A stretch of DNA of 64,000 bases, taken from Heliorestis acidaminivorans (lineage in GTDB: Bacteria > Bacillota > Desulfitobacteriia > Heliobacteriales > Heliobacteriaceae). The DNA lies in assembly GCF_008933955.1 (NCBI RefSeq), contig NZ_WBXO01000003.1, positions 1 through 64,000 of the forward strand. The letters are read 5' to 3'. A program made the position numbers and the translations under genes. Below the pieces are notes generated by a model that worked only from the letters and a program-made list of their open reading frames with translations, ran no database searches and was not told the DNA's origin. The first letter of the stretch is position 1; the number at the start of each line of letters is the position of its first letter. Positions 47,530 to 55,658 of this stretch are shown here, in pieces.

Positions 47530-47613
47530 ATGAGTACGGAAGCAGACCCGGCGAGTAGCACTTTTTATAATTTAATAAGGAAAGTCTCATGGAGTCCTCA
47601 CCCACTGAATTAG
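47530..47613 (+). CDS. Putative mgtE leader peptide, 27 codons
   Basis: This short frame has a perfect ribosome binding site AAGGAGGTGA (47513-47522), 10 bp before ATG when measured from GGAGG. Its product begins MSTEADPASS and ends with SPHPLN and a TAG. The N-terminal Glu-Ala-Asp-Pro stretch resembles the acidic/proline start of the enterobacterial MgtL peptide, where low Mg2+ destabilises the translating ribosome. The start region (47518-47534) can form a 17-bp stem with codons 20-25 of the same frame (47586-47602). No frame continues into mgtE. The peptide is inferred and its role is not shown. Confidence 0.6.
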   Translation: MSTEADPASSTFYNLIRKVSWSPHPLN

Positions 47614-47629
47614 AGCCTTGAGGACGAGA

Positions 47630-47665
47630 CCTTCCTGATCTAAGAAAGACAGGAGGGATTTTTTT
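47630..47665 (+). promoter_or_regulatory. Hairpin with U-tract that sequesters the mgtE ribosome binding site
   Basis: An 8-bp stem (47630-47637 with 47650-47657, one G-U pair) is followed by seven T residues, ending one base before the mgtE ATG. The right arm contains the mgtE ribosome binding site AGGAGGG (47651-47657), so it could stop both transcription and translation. Confidence 0.6.
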
Positions 47666-47666
47666 C

Positions 47667-48761
47667 ATGACCAAGGCAATTTCAATCCACGGCGCTTCGC
47701 GCCCTCTGGAGCACGAAAGAAAAAGCCTTACTCGTACCACTGCTATAGCAGAAATTATTGATGAAACTAGAGAAGAGGCACTCTACGCACCTGAGTCCGT
47801 GGGCACTATCATGCATGATAACTTTCTAGCTGTACCTGAAGAATATTCGGTAGCAGAAGCTATGCAAGTCTTGCGTCAAAATGAAATTGGTCAAAAAAGC
47901 AAGTACTATGTATACGTTGTTGATTCTTGCCAAGTGCTCAAAGGAATCGTTCCTATTCGCAACTTACTTACAGCATCAGAGAAGCAAAAAATTGCAGAAA
48001 TCACTTGTCCCGATGTCGTTTCTGTTTCTGCCCATCAAGATCGAGAAGAAGTAGCAACTTTTATGCAAAGTCGTGACTTTCTATCCGTTCCTGTAGTCAA
48101 TGAGCAAGGCGTTCTTGTTGGTATTGTAAATGCTAGGGACGTACTTGGCATAGTTGAAGCAGAAACAACAGAAGACTTCCATAAGATGGCTTCTGTAAGC
48201 GCTTTGAAAACTAGCTTAAAATCTGCTAGTATTTACCTTCTTTTTCAAAAGCGAGTCGGCTGGTTACTTCTATTAGTCTTTGTAAACATCTTTTCCAGCA
48301 CAGGTATTGCTTACTTTGAAGATACTATCGCTTCTATGGTAGCTCTCGTCTTCTTTTTACCCCTATTAATCGGCAGTAGTGGCAATGCTGGATCGCAATC
48401 TGCTACCATGATGGTTCGAGCACTAGCCACAGGAGATGTTAAACTTAGAGATTGGGCTAGTTTTTTGGGAAAAGAGCTTGTTGTTTCCGGATTACTTGGT
48501 CTAGCCATGGGGCTAGCTGTTGCTACCATCGGCTTCTTCCGAGTCGGTACAGAAGTCGCCATCGTAGTTGCATTAACCATGCAAGTTGTTGTTATTGTAG
48601 GTAGCTTAATTGGTATGTCTCTCCCCTTTGCACTTGACAAGTTGAAGCTAGACCCTGCTACTGCCAGTGGCCCACTAGTCACTTCTATTGCCGATATTGC
48701 CGGAATATTGATTTACTTTTCCATTGCGACTTGGTACCTTGGCCATGTTGGGATAATGTAA
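47667..48761 (+). CDS. mgtE: MgtE-type Mg2+ channel/transporter lacking the N domain
   Basis: This Mg2+ uptake protein of the inner membrane is 364 aa. It has two CBS motifs (residues ~43-165) and a five-helix pore domain (~196-364) with GNAGSQS (239-245) and the TSIADIAG helix that carries the pore Asp. Typical MgtE proteins are ~450 aa and start with a superhelical N domain that helps close the pore at high Mg2+; only about 42 residues precede the CBS part here. The start follows AGGAGGG. It is controlled by an unusual leader (47381-47666), with a terminator at 48781-48826. Confidence 0.9.
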   Translation: MTKAISIHGASRPLEHERKSLTRTTAIAEIIDETREEALYAPESVGTIMHDNFLAVPEEYSVAEAMQVLRQNEIGQKSKYYVYVVDSCQVLKGIVPIRNLLTASEKQKIAEITCPDVVSVSAHQDREEVATFMQSRDFLSVPVVNEQGVLVGIVNARDVLGIVEAETTEDFHKMASVSALKTSLKSASIYLLFQKRVGWLLLLVFVNIFSSTGIAYFEDTIASMVALVFFLPLLIGSSGNAGSQSATMMVRALATGDVKLRDWASFLGKELVVSGLLGLAMGLAVATIGFFRVGTEVAIVVALTMQVVVIVGSLIGMSLPFALDKLKLDPATASGPLVTSIADIAGILIYFSIATWYLGHVGIM

Positions 48762-48780
48762 GCTATGGACGAAAATAAAA

Positions 48781-48826
48781 AGCAGACCCTCCCTTAATGA
48801 TACTATTACGGGAGAGTCTGCTTTTT
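48781..48826 (+). terminator. Terminator of mgtE
   Basis: A 13-bp stem with one mismatch (48781-48793 with 48810-48822) is followed by five T residues. Confidence 0.85.
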
Positions 48827-48915
48827 CGATCAAGTATACTAAAAAAACACTGTGTTCTTCACCATTTTTCGACATTTTTCTTTCGTGATTTTTGGGCATA
48901 AATGCTACAATGATC

Positions 48916-48947
48916 AAAAAAAAGGCGTGGCTTTGTAAGCCTACGCC
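48916..48947 (-). terminator. Terminator overlapping the stop codon of the RND pump gene
   Basis: A stem (48924-48933 with 48937-48947) is followed on the minus strand by eight T residues. The stem includes the last codons and the stop of the pump gene. Confidence 0.75.
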
Positions 48948-51900
48948 TTTTCTTTTTCTCTGCCTCTACGCACTCTATCGAGCAAAATGTATAAAGAAGG
49001 TAATAGCATTAATGTCAACATGGTAGAGAAAAAGAGACCAGATATAATCGCTACAGCCATAGGCTTAAAGAGTACGTCACCACTGAGAACTAATGGCATT
49101 AGGCCTGCAATAGCTGTAAACGATGTAAGTAGAATTGGTCGTAGTCTAGCTTCGCAAGCACTTATGACAGCATCATCTAGTGATTGACCGCTTCGGCGAG
49201 CTTGTTCAATAAACTCAACTAGAATAATCCCGTTGCGGACGACAATTCCCGAAAGGCTCATAGCACCCATCATGGTCATAAAGCCAATAGGTGTCTGGGT
49301 GATAAAGAGGCCTAATAAGCTACCAGCAAAAGCTAAGAAGATGGTACTTAAGATGAGAATAGGTAAAGATAAGGAGTAAAACTGCAGGGCCATCAAAATA
49401 ATGATCAAAAATACTACAACAATGAAAAGTTGAAAAATCTCTACAAAGACATCCGTCTGTTCTGATGTCTCACCGGCTATTTCATAGCGATAACCAGGCG
49501 GGAAATTCATCTGATCTAGTTGGGGAATGATTTCATTCATTACTTCTGTTGCTGTTCTCTCTCGCACATCACCTGTAATAGTAACAGCACGAGATAGGTT
49601 ATAGCGATAAATTGAGGCAAGGGTAAAGTCAGGCTCAATCTTTGATACTTGATAGAGAGGAATTTGCTCCCCCCTAGTGTTAGTAACAGTTAAGTGTTGA
49701 ATAGCCGCCAAAGGGTCTTGACCTTGTCGATTACTAAACAGTACTACATCAATTAACTCTTGACCTGTATCAAATTCTGTAACCTTCAAACCTTCACTGA
49801 CCAAACGAATAGTTCGAGAAAGATCAATTTCTTGCACCATAAGCTGGTTCATTTGAGCTCGATCTACGTCAAAGTTTAAAGCATAACGCTCTACCCCGAA
49901 GGTGTCTTTAATGTCGAAAGTGCCTTGAACACTTTTTACGATCTCTTGAATTTCTTGTGATATGCTTCTTAAAGTTTCAATATCTTCACCAAAAACTCGT
50001 ATCGATACAGGTGCTCCTACAGGAGGTCCAGCCATCAATTCTTCAGGTACAATTGATGCTTGGGGATAGTGATGCTTAAAATACTCTTCCCATTCACGAA
50101 CTGATTCTCTAGTAGAAAGAAGCTTCTTATCAACACGGACAATAATCTGGGCAACATTATCTCCACTTCCCTCGCCCGTATCACCTGAAAACATCTTTGG
50201 TGCTATAGAACCTGCATAAGTAGCTGCAACTTTTACCCCAGGCTGTTCTAAGATCCATTTACTAGCCTCATTAGCTATGCGCTCTGTTTCTTCTAAGCTT
50301 GTACCGGCAGGAGTGCGCACATTAACTATCATCTCAGAGCGATCATCTGTTGGAAAGAGCTCAATGGGTGTAAAGATAGCTAAACCATAAGCCATAGCTC
50401 CGATTAACAAGCCCACAGTAGCAGTTCTTTTAGGATGACGAACCAAGATAGGCATTAACTTATTGGCATACCATTTTGAAAGCTTTTCTATCTTGTCTCC
50501 CAAAATACCTGGTGCTTTCCGTTTTTGTATTTGCTGTATTTGCTGTCTTTGCTGTCTTTCAATTTGTCTTGATTCATACCACTGTCTAAAGATAGGAACA
50601 ACAGACAAAGACATAATCATAGAAGAAAGCATAGCCAAAATGATGATGATTGGTACAGGCTTAATAAAGTTTCCTATGTTGCCCGTCAGAAAAAGCAAAG
50701 GTGCAAAAGCACAAATGGTAGCTAAGTTAGCAGTAAAAATAGAGATAGCAACTTCTTTGACACCTTTAATAGAACTATCAAGAGGATTATCTTTGAAAAC
50801 TTGTAAGCGTCGTTCAATGTTGTCATTAACAACTACAGCATCATCAATCAAAATCCCTAGTACGATGATGATTGCGATAAAGGAGATCTGATTAAGTGTA
50901 ATCCCCAAAAAACCTAGTGGAATAAAGGCCATACCAATAGCAATTGGAATAGCCATAGCTACTACAATAACAGAAGGTACGTTCATACCGAGCATACAGA
51001 CAAGCATAACGGCAATGACTGCAAAAAAGAGAGAACCTGTAAGGTTACTAAATAGTTCATCTACTCGCTCTTTTTGTGAATAGAGGGAAGATAAGCCTGC
51101 CCAAACTGGCAAGTCGCCTTCTAAGTAAGCCATCATATCGTCAATTTGCTTTTGTAATGAAGGAATATCGCTTCCTGTTTCACCACTAATGCTTAGACTG
51201 ATAGCTGGCAAACCATTATGATAAGCCCTGGTATAAGAGTCTTCAGTTGTCAATTCAACAGTAGCAATATCACGTAAATAGATAGGTGTTCCATTTTGGG
51301 TACGCCATACTAAAACATTATTAAATTCATCTACCTCTTGCACATCTGTTAAGACTAATTCATAAACTCTCTGTTCTGTTTTAACTTCTCCGAGAGGTAC
51401 TTTCTCGTTAAAGTTTTGAACAGCATTGCTGACAGCACCCCAAGGGATACCGTAGTTATGAATCTTTTGCATATCTAGCGTTATATGCACTTCTTGTTCA
51501 GGAAGACCTGTCAATGTTACGTTCGATACATTAGGCAAAGTTCGTAATTGGTCACGCCAACTGCGCAAGGTATCACGGAGTGAGTAAAGCTCTTCTCTTG
51601 ATGGAGCAGTAATATTTAGAGTCTGAGCATAGATACGGTTAAGATCATCATTAATAATAGGCTGATGAGCTTCTGCTGGTAAATCACGTTCAGCATCGCG
51701 CACTTTATTGCGCATCTCATCAAACTTAGGCTTAGGATCTTCATCTGGATTGAGTTCAACGATGATCGAGGATAGTCCTGGCTTAGAGTGAGATTGTATG
51801 TATTTAATGCCTGAAATCTCATTAATCCGTTCTTCTATGATTCGTGTAACTGTCTGTTCTACTTTTTCAGGATGAGCTCCAGGGTAAGGTGTTGTGACTG

Positions 51901-52030
51901 TTGCTATAGTAACTACTATATCGGGACTTTCTTGTTTGGGAGTTTGCGTAAAAGACAAGATACCTAAGACAACAAACAAGGAAAAAAAGAGCAAGGTGAT
52001 TTTGCGCTTTTTGATGATATATTCGATCAT
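48941..52030 (-). CDS. RND-family efflux pump (AcrB/MexB-like)
   Basis: This inner-membrane proton-driven exporter is 1029 aa with the usual 12 helices and two large external loops. The N-terminus reads MIEYIIKKRKITLLFF. TM4 holds IDDAVVVNDNIERR with the proton-relay Asp pair, and the C-terminal half has the repeat AMSLSGIVVRNGIILVEF. Such pumps in Firmicutes export drugs, lipids or peptides; the substrate is unknown. It overlaps the MFP gene by ATGA and forms an operon padR-MFP-RND. No outer-membrane channel gene is present. Confidence 0.95.
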   Translation of the reverse strand: MIEYIIKKRKITLLFFSLFVVLGILSFTQTPKQESPDIVVTIATVTTPYPGAHPEKVEQTVTRIIEERINEISGIKYIQSHSKPGLSSIIVELNPDEDPKPKFDEMRNKVRDAERDLPAEAHQPIINDDLNRIYAQTLNITAPSREELYSLRDTLRSWRDQLRTLPNVSNVTLTGLPEQEVHITLDMQKIHNYGIPWGAVSNAVQNFNEKVPLGEVKTEQRVYELVLTDVQEVDEFNNVLVWRTQNGTPIYLRDIATVELTTEDSYTRAYHNGLPAISLSISGETGSDIPSLQKQIDDMMAYLEGDLPVWAGLSSLYSQKERVDELFSNLTGSLFFAVIAVMLVCMLGMNVPSVIVVAMAIPIAIGMAFIPLGFLGITLNQISFIAIIIVLGILIDDAVVVNDNIERRLQVFKDNPLDSSIKGVKEVAISIFTANLATICAFAPLLFLTGNIGNFIKPVPIIIILAMLSSMIMSLSVVPIFRQWYESRQIERQQRQQIQQIQKRKAPGILGDKIEKLSKWYANKLMPILVRHPKRTATVGLLIGAMAYGLAIFTPIELFPTDDRSEMIVNVRTPAGTSLEETERIANEASKWILEQPGVKVAATYAGSIAPKMFSGDTGEGSGDNVAQIIVRVDKKLLSTRESVREWEEYFKHHYPQASIVPEELMAGPPVGAPVSIRVFGEDIETLRSISQEIQEIVKSVQGTFDIKDTFGVERYALNFDVDRAQMNQLMVQEIDLSRTIRLVSEGLKVTEFDTGQELIDVVLFSNRQGQDPLAAIQHLTVTNTRGEQIPLYQVSKIEPDFTLASIYRYNLSRAVTITGDVRERTATEVMNEIIPQLDQMNFPPGYRYEIAGETSEQTDVFVEIFQLFIVVVFLIIILMALQFYSLSLPILILSTIFLAFAGSLLGLFITQTPIGFMTMMGAMSLSGIVVRNGIILVEFIEQARRSGQSLDDAVISACEARLRPILLTSFTAIAGLMPLVLSGDVLFKPMAVAIISGLFFSTMLTLMLLPSLYILLDRVRRGREKEKA

Positions 52031-53265
52031 TCTACATCACCTGCTTGCCCCAAAGGCGTCACTTCATCACCATCAAATAGTCTATCCACAGCGGTAATAA
52101 TAACTTGCTCACCTCTATTGAGGCCAGAAGTAATCGCAAAATGATCGTTGATTAGATCGCCTATTGTAACTACTCTTTTTACAGCTCTATTGTCTTCTAA
52201 GATAAATACATAAGGTTCATCACCACGACGTACAACAGCTGATACAGGAACCCAAATAGCTTCATAAGCTTCTAACTTCTTACTAACTTTAACTACTTGT
52301 CCAGCAAACCAATTATGTTCTCCATTAGCTACCCAAACTTCAACACCAATAGTACCTGCCGCCCTGTCCGTAGCCGGGTAGATATAACGAACTGTACCTT
52401 CCCGTTGCTGTCCATAAAGATTTAGAGTAACTTTTTCTCCTACTTGCCATTGTTGAATTTCTCGATCAGGCACGGGAATAACAACTTTTAGCTCATCAAT
52501 TGCACCGATGTTATAAACTGGTGTTCCCGCATTAACTAACTGACCTTCTGAAGTTAGTCGATTGATAACTGTCCCTGTAAAAGGTGCTCGTAATTGCGTT
52601 TTATCTAAAGCACTTCTAGCTCTCTCTTCTCTTGCAATAGTTTGCTCGAGCATAGCCTGGTTCATTTCTCGAACTTCTCTACGTGCTCCTGTGACCATGT
52701 TTTGATGACTTTGTTCTGCTATTTCATAATCTTTCTTGGCTGATAGGAATCGCAAACGACTATTTTCATATTCATTAAGCGAAATAGCACCATTTTCTAA
52801 AAGCATTTCAAAGCGCTCATAATCGGCTTGACTTTTCTCATAGTTAGCTTTTGCTTTTGCTAGCATGGCCGCAGATTGATTCAATTCATATTCTGTAGCG
52901 CCTGTTTCTATTTGTTCTAAGTTTGCTTCTTGTTGACGTCTTTGGGCCGCCGCCGCAGTAAGGTCAAGGGAGTAGTCAGTACTATCTAAGCGTGCTAAAA
53001 CTTGCCCCGCAAATACTCGTTCTCCTTCCTTGACAGCTAGGTCTACAATTCTACCAGGAACTTCGAAAGCAACAGCAACTTCTTCAATAGGTTGTAAAGT
53101 GCTTGAGAATTCACGACTAGATTCCTGTAAAGTCTCTTCAACTGTAAAAACTTCTACAACTGTAGCTCTTGATTCTAAAGTGTCTTCCTTGTTACCACAG
53201 GCTGAGAGTAATAACAAGGTTGATAATAATAAGAAGAGAAAGCCCCACTTATTAAGGCTCTTCAA
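52027..53265 (-). CDS. RND efflux periplasmic-adaptor lipoprotein (MFP)
   Basis: This 412-aa adaptor starts with a lipoprotein signal (lipobox LLSAC followed by Gly), then a barrel/lipoyl part, a coiled-coil hairpin rich in Gln/Glu/Ala (residues ~100-205), and the second lipoyl half with TQLRAPFTGTVINRL. It links the RND pump to the outside face of the membrane. I chose the TTG at 53265 because AAGGAGTG precedes it; the ATG at 53292 lies inside the end of padR. It ends in an ATGA overlap with the pump gene. Confidence 0.92.
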   Translation of the reverse strand: MKSLNKWGFLFLLLSTLLLLSACGNKEDTLESRATVVEVFTVEETLQESSREFSSTLQPIEEVAVAFEVPGRIVDLAVKEGERVFAGQVLARLDSTDYSLDLTAAAAQRRQQEANLEQIETGATEYELNQSAAMLAKAKANYEKSQADYERFEMLLENGAISLNEYENSRLRFLSAKKDYEIAEQSHQNMVTGARREVREMNQAMLEQTIAREERARSALDKTQLRAPFTGTVINRLTSEGQLVNAGTPVYNIGAIDELKVVIPVPDREIQQWQVGEKVTLNLYGQQREGTVRYIYPATDRAAGTIGVEVWVANGEHNWFAGQVVKVSKKLEAYEAIWVPVSAVVRRGDEPYVFILEDNRAVKRVVTIGDLINDHFAITSGLNRGEQVIITAVDRLFDGDEVTPLGQAGDVE

Positions 53266-53278
53266 AAGGATCACTCCT

Positions 53279-53803
53279 TCAATCGTTTTCATTTTTTATT
53301 TTGTCTTTTATTTTTTTTAAGCTTTGTAGAAAAGCTTCGTGATGTTCTAAGCCAATGTGCCAACAAAGTTCCTGTACAGGATGCCACTTTTTTTCCTTAT
53401 CTTGAAGGATATTATGCAAACGATTGATACCTTCCTCGACAGTAAGCATTTCTTCATCAATCAATTGCAATAGTTGCTCTTGCGAACTGTGATGACCAAA
53501 AAAAAGACGCATGATAAAATCATAGCGAATCGATTTAGGTTCTAAGGGACTATCTAAGTAGGCGTAAAATAGTTCACGCCCTTTTTCCGTAATAGCATAA
53601 ACATTTTTGTTAGGCTTTCCTTCTTGTTGCACTATTTCGCGAGTTATGTACGCTTCTTTTTCCATTTTGTTCAGTGTTGGATAGATAGTACCGAAAGTTG
53701 CCACGAAAAAATCGGGAAAAAGATTTTCAAACTCTCGTTTTATCTCATAACCTGTCCTAGGCTTGTCTATAAGCATACCAAGTATGACATCTTGTCCTTT
53801 CAA
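53279..53803 (-). CDS. PadR-family transcriptional regulator
   Basis: This 174-aa regulator has an N-terminal winged helix (DVILGMLIDKPRTGYEIKRE; GTIYPTLNKMEKE) and a C-terminal helical dimerisation domain typical of PadR subfamily 1. It probably represses its own operon with the MFP and RND genes and responds to a pump substrate. I chose the TTG at 53803, which directly follows GGGGGAGGAG; an ATG at 53842 has no ribosome binding site and coincides with the predicted transcript start. An inverted repeat at 53847-53865 overlaps the -10. Confidence 0.88.
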   Translation of the reverse strand: MKGQDVILGMLIDKPRTGYEIKREFENLFPDFFVATFGTIYPTLNKMEKEAYITREIVQQEGKPNKNVYAITEKGRELFYAYLDSPLEPKSIRYDFIMRLFFGHHSSQEQLLQLIDEEMLTVEEGINRLHNILQDKEKKWHPVQELCWHIGLEHHEAFLQSLKKIKDKIKNEND

Positions 53804-53846
53804 CAGCTCCTCCCCCTTATGCCTTACTTTGTTCCAAGTCATATTA

Positions 53847-53865
53847 ACATTATAAATATCAATGT
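53847..53865. promoter_or_regulatory. PadR-type operator overlapping the padR -10
   Basis: The plus strand has ACATT and AATGT separated by nine bases (53847-53865), matching the ATGT/ACAT type of PadR operator. The minus-strand TATAAT (53849-53854) lies inside it. Flanking ATTAA/TTAAT extends the symmetry. Confidence 0.55.
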
Positions 53866-53958
53866 CATTAATATAAGTTTTTTAATTACTACTGTCAATA
53901 GGACTACTTAGCGATAAATGCCAGATCTGACTGCTTGCTTTCTTAATTCTTTGCAGGA

Positions 53959-53979
53959 TTCGACAATGGCGCTGTCGAA
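53959..53979. promoter_or_regulatory. Perfect inverted repeat of Spo0A-box core
   Basis: TTCGACA (53959-53965) and TGTCGAA (53973-53979) are separated by 7 bp, 44 bp before the amidohydrolase start. Each half is the 7-base core of the 0A box. It has no T-run and is unlikely to be a terminator. Confidence 0.5.
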
Positions 53980-54022
53980 AAAGCCTGTAAGAGTGTAGGG
54001 CAAAGGGGGCAGGGGTCAGAAA

Positions 54023-55534
54023 ATGGCAGAGTGGAATAGACGACAGTTCTTACTCTACGGTGGACTCAGTTTGGTCACAGTTGGAACAGCTGTTCTGGTT
54101 AGTAAAGGTGCTTTTGCTTTTGAGGAAAGTGCAGAAACAGCTAAAAAGCTCTCTCCTAACCCGATCCCTGTTAACTGGGATACTTTAATCTGGAACGGAA
54201 AAATCATTGATGGTACAGGTGCTCCCCTCTTTTTGGGTGCTTTAGCCATAGAAGGAGATAAAATCTCTGCTCTTTTTCGTGAAAAAGAAGGTGCTCGACC
54301 GGGGAGATTACAAGGTGATAATGGCCAGTTTTCATTAGCTGAGAATGAGCAAGTGCTTCAAGTTGAAAATTACGACAGTGCGATTAGTGATATTAGAGAG
54401 CCTCTCACTTTTTGGGCTGATGAAAATACACCTTTTGTTCTTCCTGAGCATTGTAAGATCATAAACGCCGCCGGGCGTTGTGTCACACCAGGTTTTATAG
54501 ATGTACATAGTCACAATGAAGCTTATCTACGAACTAATCCTGAAGCCGAGCTCAGGCTTACACAAGGTATTACTACGCAAATCGGTGGTAATTGCGGCAA
54601 TTCAGTACCATCGATCACTGCTTTTCGCAAGGAACTTGGACCATTAGGATTAAATTATAGTCAGTTAGTTGGCTATCGCAATCTCCGCAATCAGGTTATT
54701 GGTGATAGTGCTAGAAAAGCAACAACTGATGAAATTGACAAGATGGTCGCTCTTTTGGAAGCAGAATTAGCTGATGGCGCTCCAGGTTTTTCCGTAGCCT
54801 TGGAATATCATCCACAAACAGCAATTACTACTCAGGAACTAGAAGTTTATGCTAGAGTAGTTAAAGATTTTGATAAAATTTTAGCAGTTCATTTGCGTAG
54901 TGAGTCCGATGGCCTTCTTGAAGCTTTTGATGAAGTGCTGTCAGTAGCTCGCCAGACAGGTGTAGCTGTTCAATATGGTCATGTTAAGGCACTTTTTCAA
55001 GCTAACTGGTCTAAGCATAGTTTGTTGATGGAGCGCTTCAACAGTGCTATAGCTGAGGGCATCGATCTCTGGGGAGACGTCTACGCTTATGATTTTTCTT
55101 CTTGGGATTTCGGTACTAATCGTGTCTCTATTTCTGAAGCAAACTTAATTGATACACTACAACAAGATCGTATCTTTGTAGGAAGTGATAGCGGTCTTTA
55201 TGAAGGCGGGCGTGTCAATCACCCCAGAGCTTGCGGTAACTTCCCTCGCATTTTGGCTCGTTATGTAAGAGATAAAGAGGTTTTATCTTTAGAAACAGCC
55301 ATTGCTAAGATGACATCTTTACCTGCTCGGCGTTTTCGCTTCCATGATCGAGGTACTTTGGCAGTAGGTCAAAAAGCTGATGTGCTTGTCTTTGATCCTG
55401 AGCAAATTCAGGATAGAGCAACTCGACAACAGCCTGGTCTTATTTCTACTGGTATTGACTATCTTTTTGTTAATGGTATAGAAACGATTTCTGCCAGTCT
55501 TCCTACTAAAGCTCTAGCAGGACAATGGCTATAA
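54023..55534 (+). CDS. Tat-exported amidohydrolase, D-aminoacylase (N-acyl-D-amino-acid deacylase) family
   Basis: This 503-aa hydrolase starts with a twin-arginine signal (NRRQFLLYGG then a hydrophobic stretch), so it probably acts outside the membrane. The amidohydrolase barrel has DVHSH, the family Cys in GGNCGNS, His in AVHLRSES and QYGHVK, and the Asp in VGSDSG, matching the Zn site of D-aminoacylases. A long insertion (residues ~90-145) lies between the first strands. The ATG follows a GGGGCAGGGG run. A 0A-box-like inverted repeat lies 44 bp upstream. The natural substrate is unknown. Confidence 0.85.
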   Translation: MAEWNRRQFLLYGGLSLVTVGTAVLVSKGAFAFEESAETAKKLSPNPIPVNWDTLIWNGKIIDGTGAPLFLGALAIEGDKISALFREKEGARPGRLQGDNGQFSLAENEQVLQVENYDSAISDIREPLTFWADENTPFVLPEHCKIINAAGRCVTPGFIDVHSHNEAYLRTNPEAELRLTQGITTQIGGNCGNSVPSITAFRKELGPLGLNYSQLVGYRNLRNQVIGDSARKATTDEIDKMVALLEAELADGAPGFSVALEYHPQTAITTQELEVYARVVKDFDKILAVHLRSESDGLLEAFDEVLSVARQTGVAVQYGHVKALFQANWSKHSLLMERFNSAIAEGIDLWGDVYAYDFSSWDFGTNRVSISEANLIDTLQQDRIFVGSDSGLYEGGRVNHPRACGNFPRILARYVRDKEVLSLETAIAKMTSLPARRFRFHDRGTLAVGQKADVLVFDPEQIQDRATRQQPGLISTGIDYLFVNGIETISASLPTKALAGQWL

Positions 55535-55597
55535 CGTAGCTAACTTGCTGCTTTTCTTAACAAATCATAACAAGTCATGACTACAAAAAATACAAAG

Positions 55598-55638
55598 AAA
55601 AAGGCCCTTTGCTAAATAATCTGCAAAGGGCCTTTTTT
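55598..55638. terminator. Bidirectional terminator between the amidohydrolase gene and guaA
   Basis: A perfect 15-bp inverted repeat (55598-55612 with 55623-55637) is flanked by A and T runs. Confidence 0.88.
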
Positions 55639-55658
55639 CTATGGTCTCTATTATGTCC

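Noticed and set aside
47430-47666. M-box (ykoK) Mg2+ riboswitch before mgtE
   Set aside because: Only a GGTGAGG match was found; the AGTGCTAAAGCTC-type core and other M-box blocks are absent.
47528-47740. 70-codon minus-strand frame across the mgtE start
   Set aside because: It is antisense to the leader peptide and the mgtE N-terminus, with no start signals.
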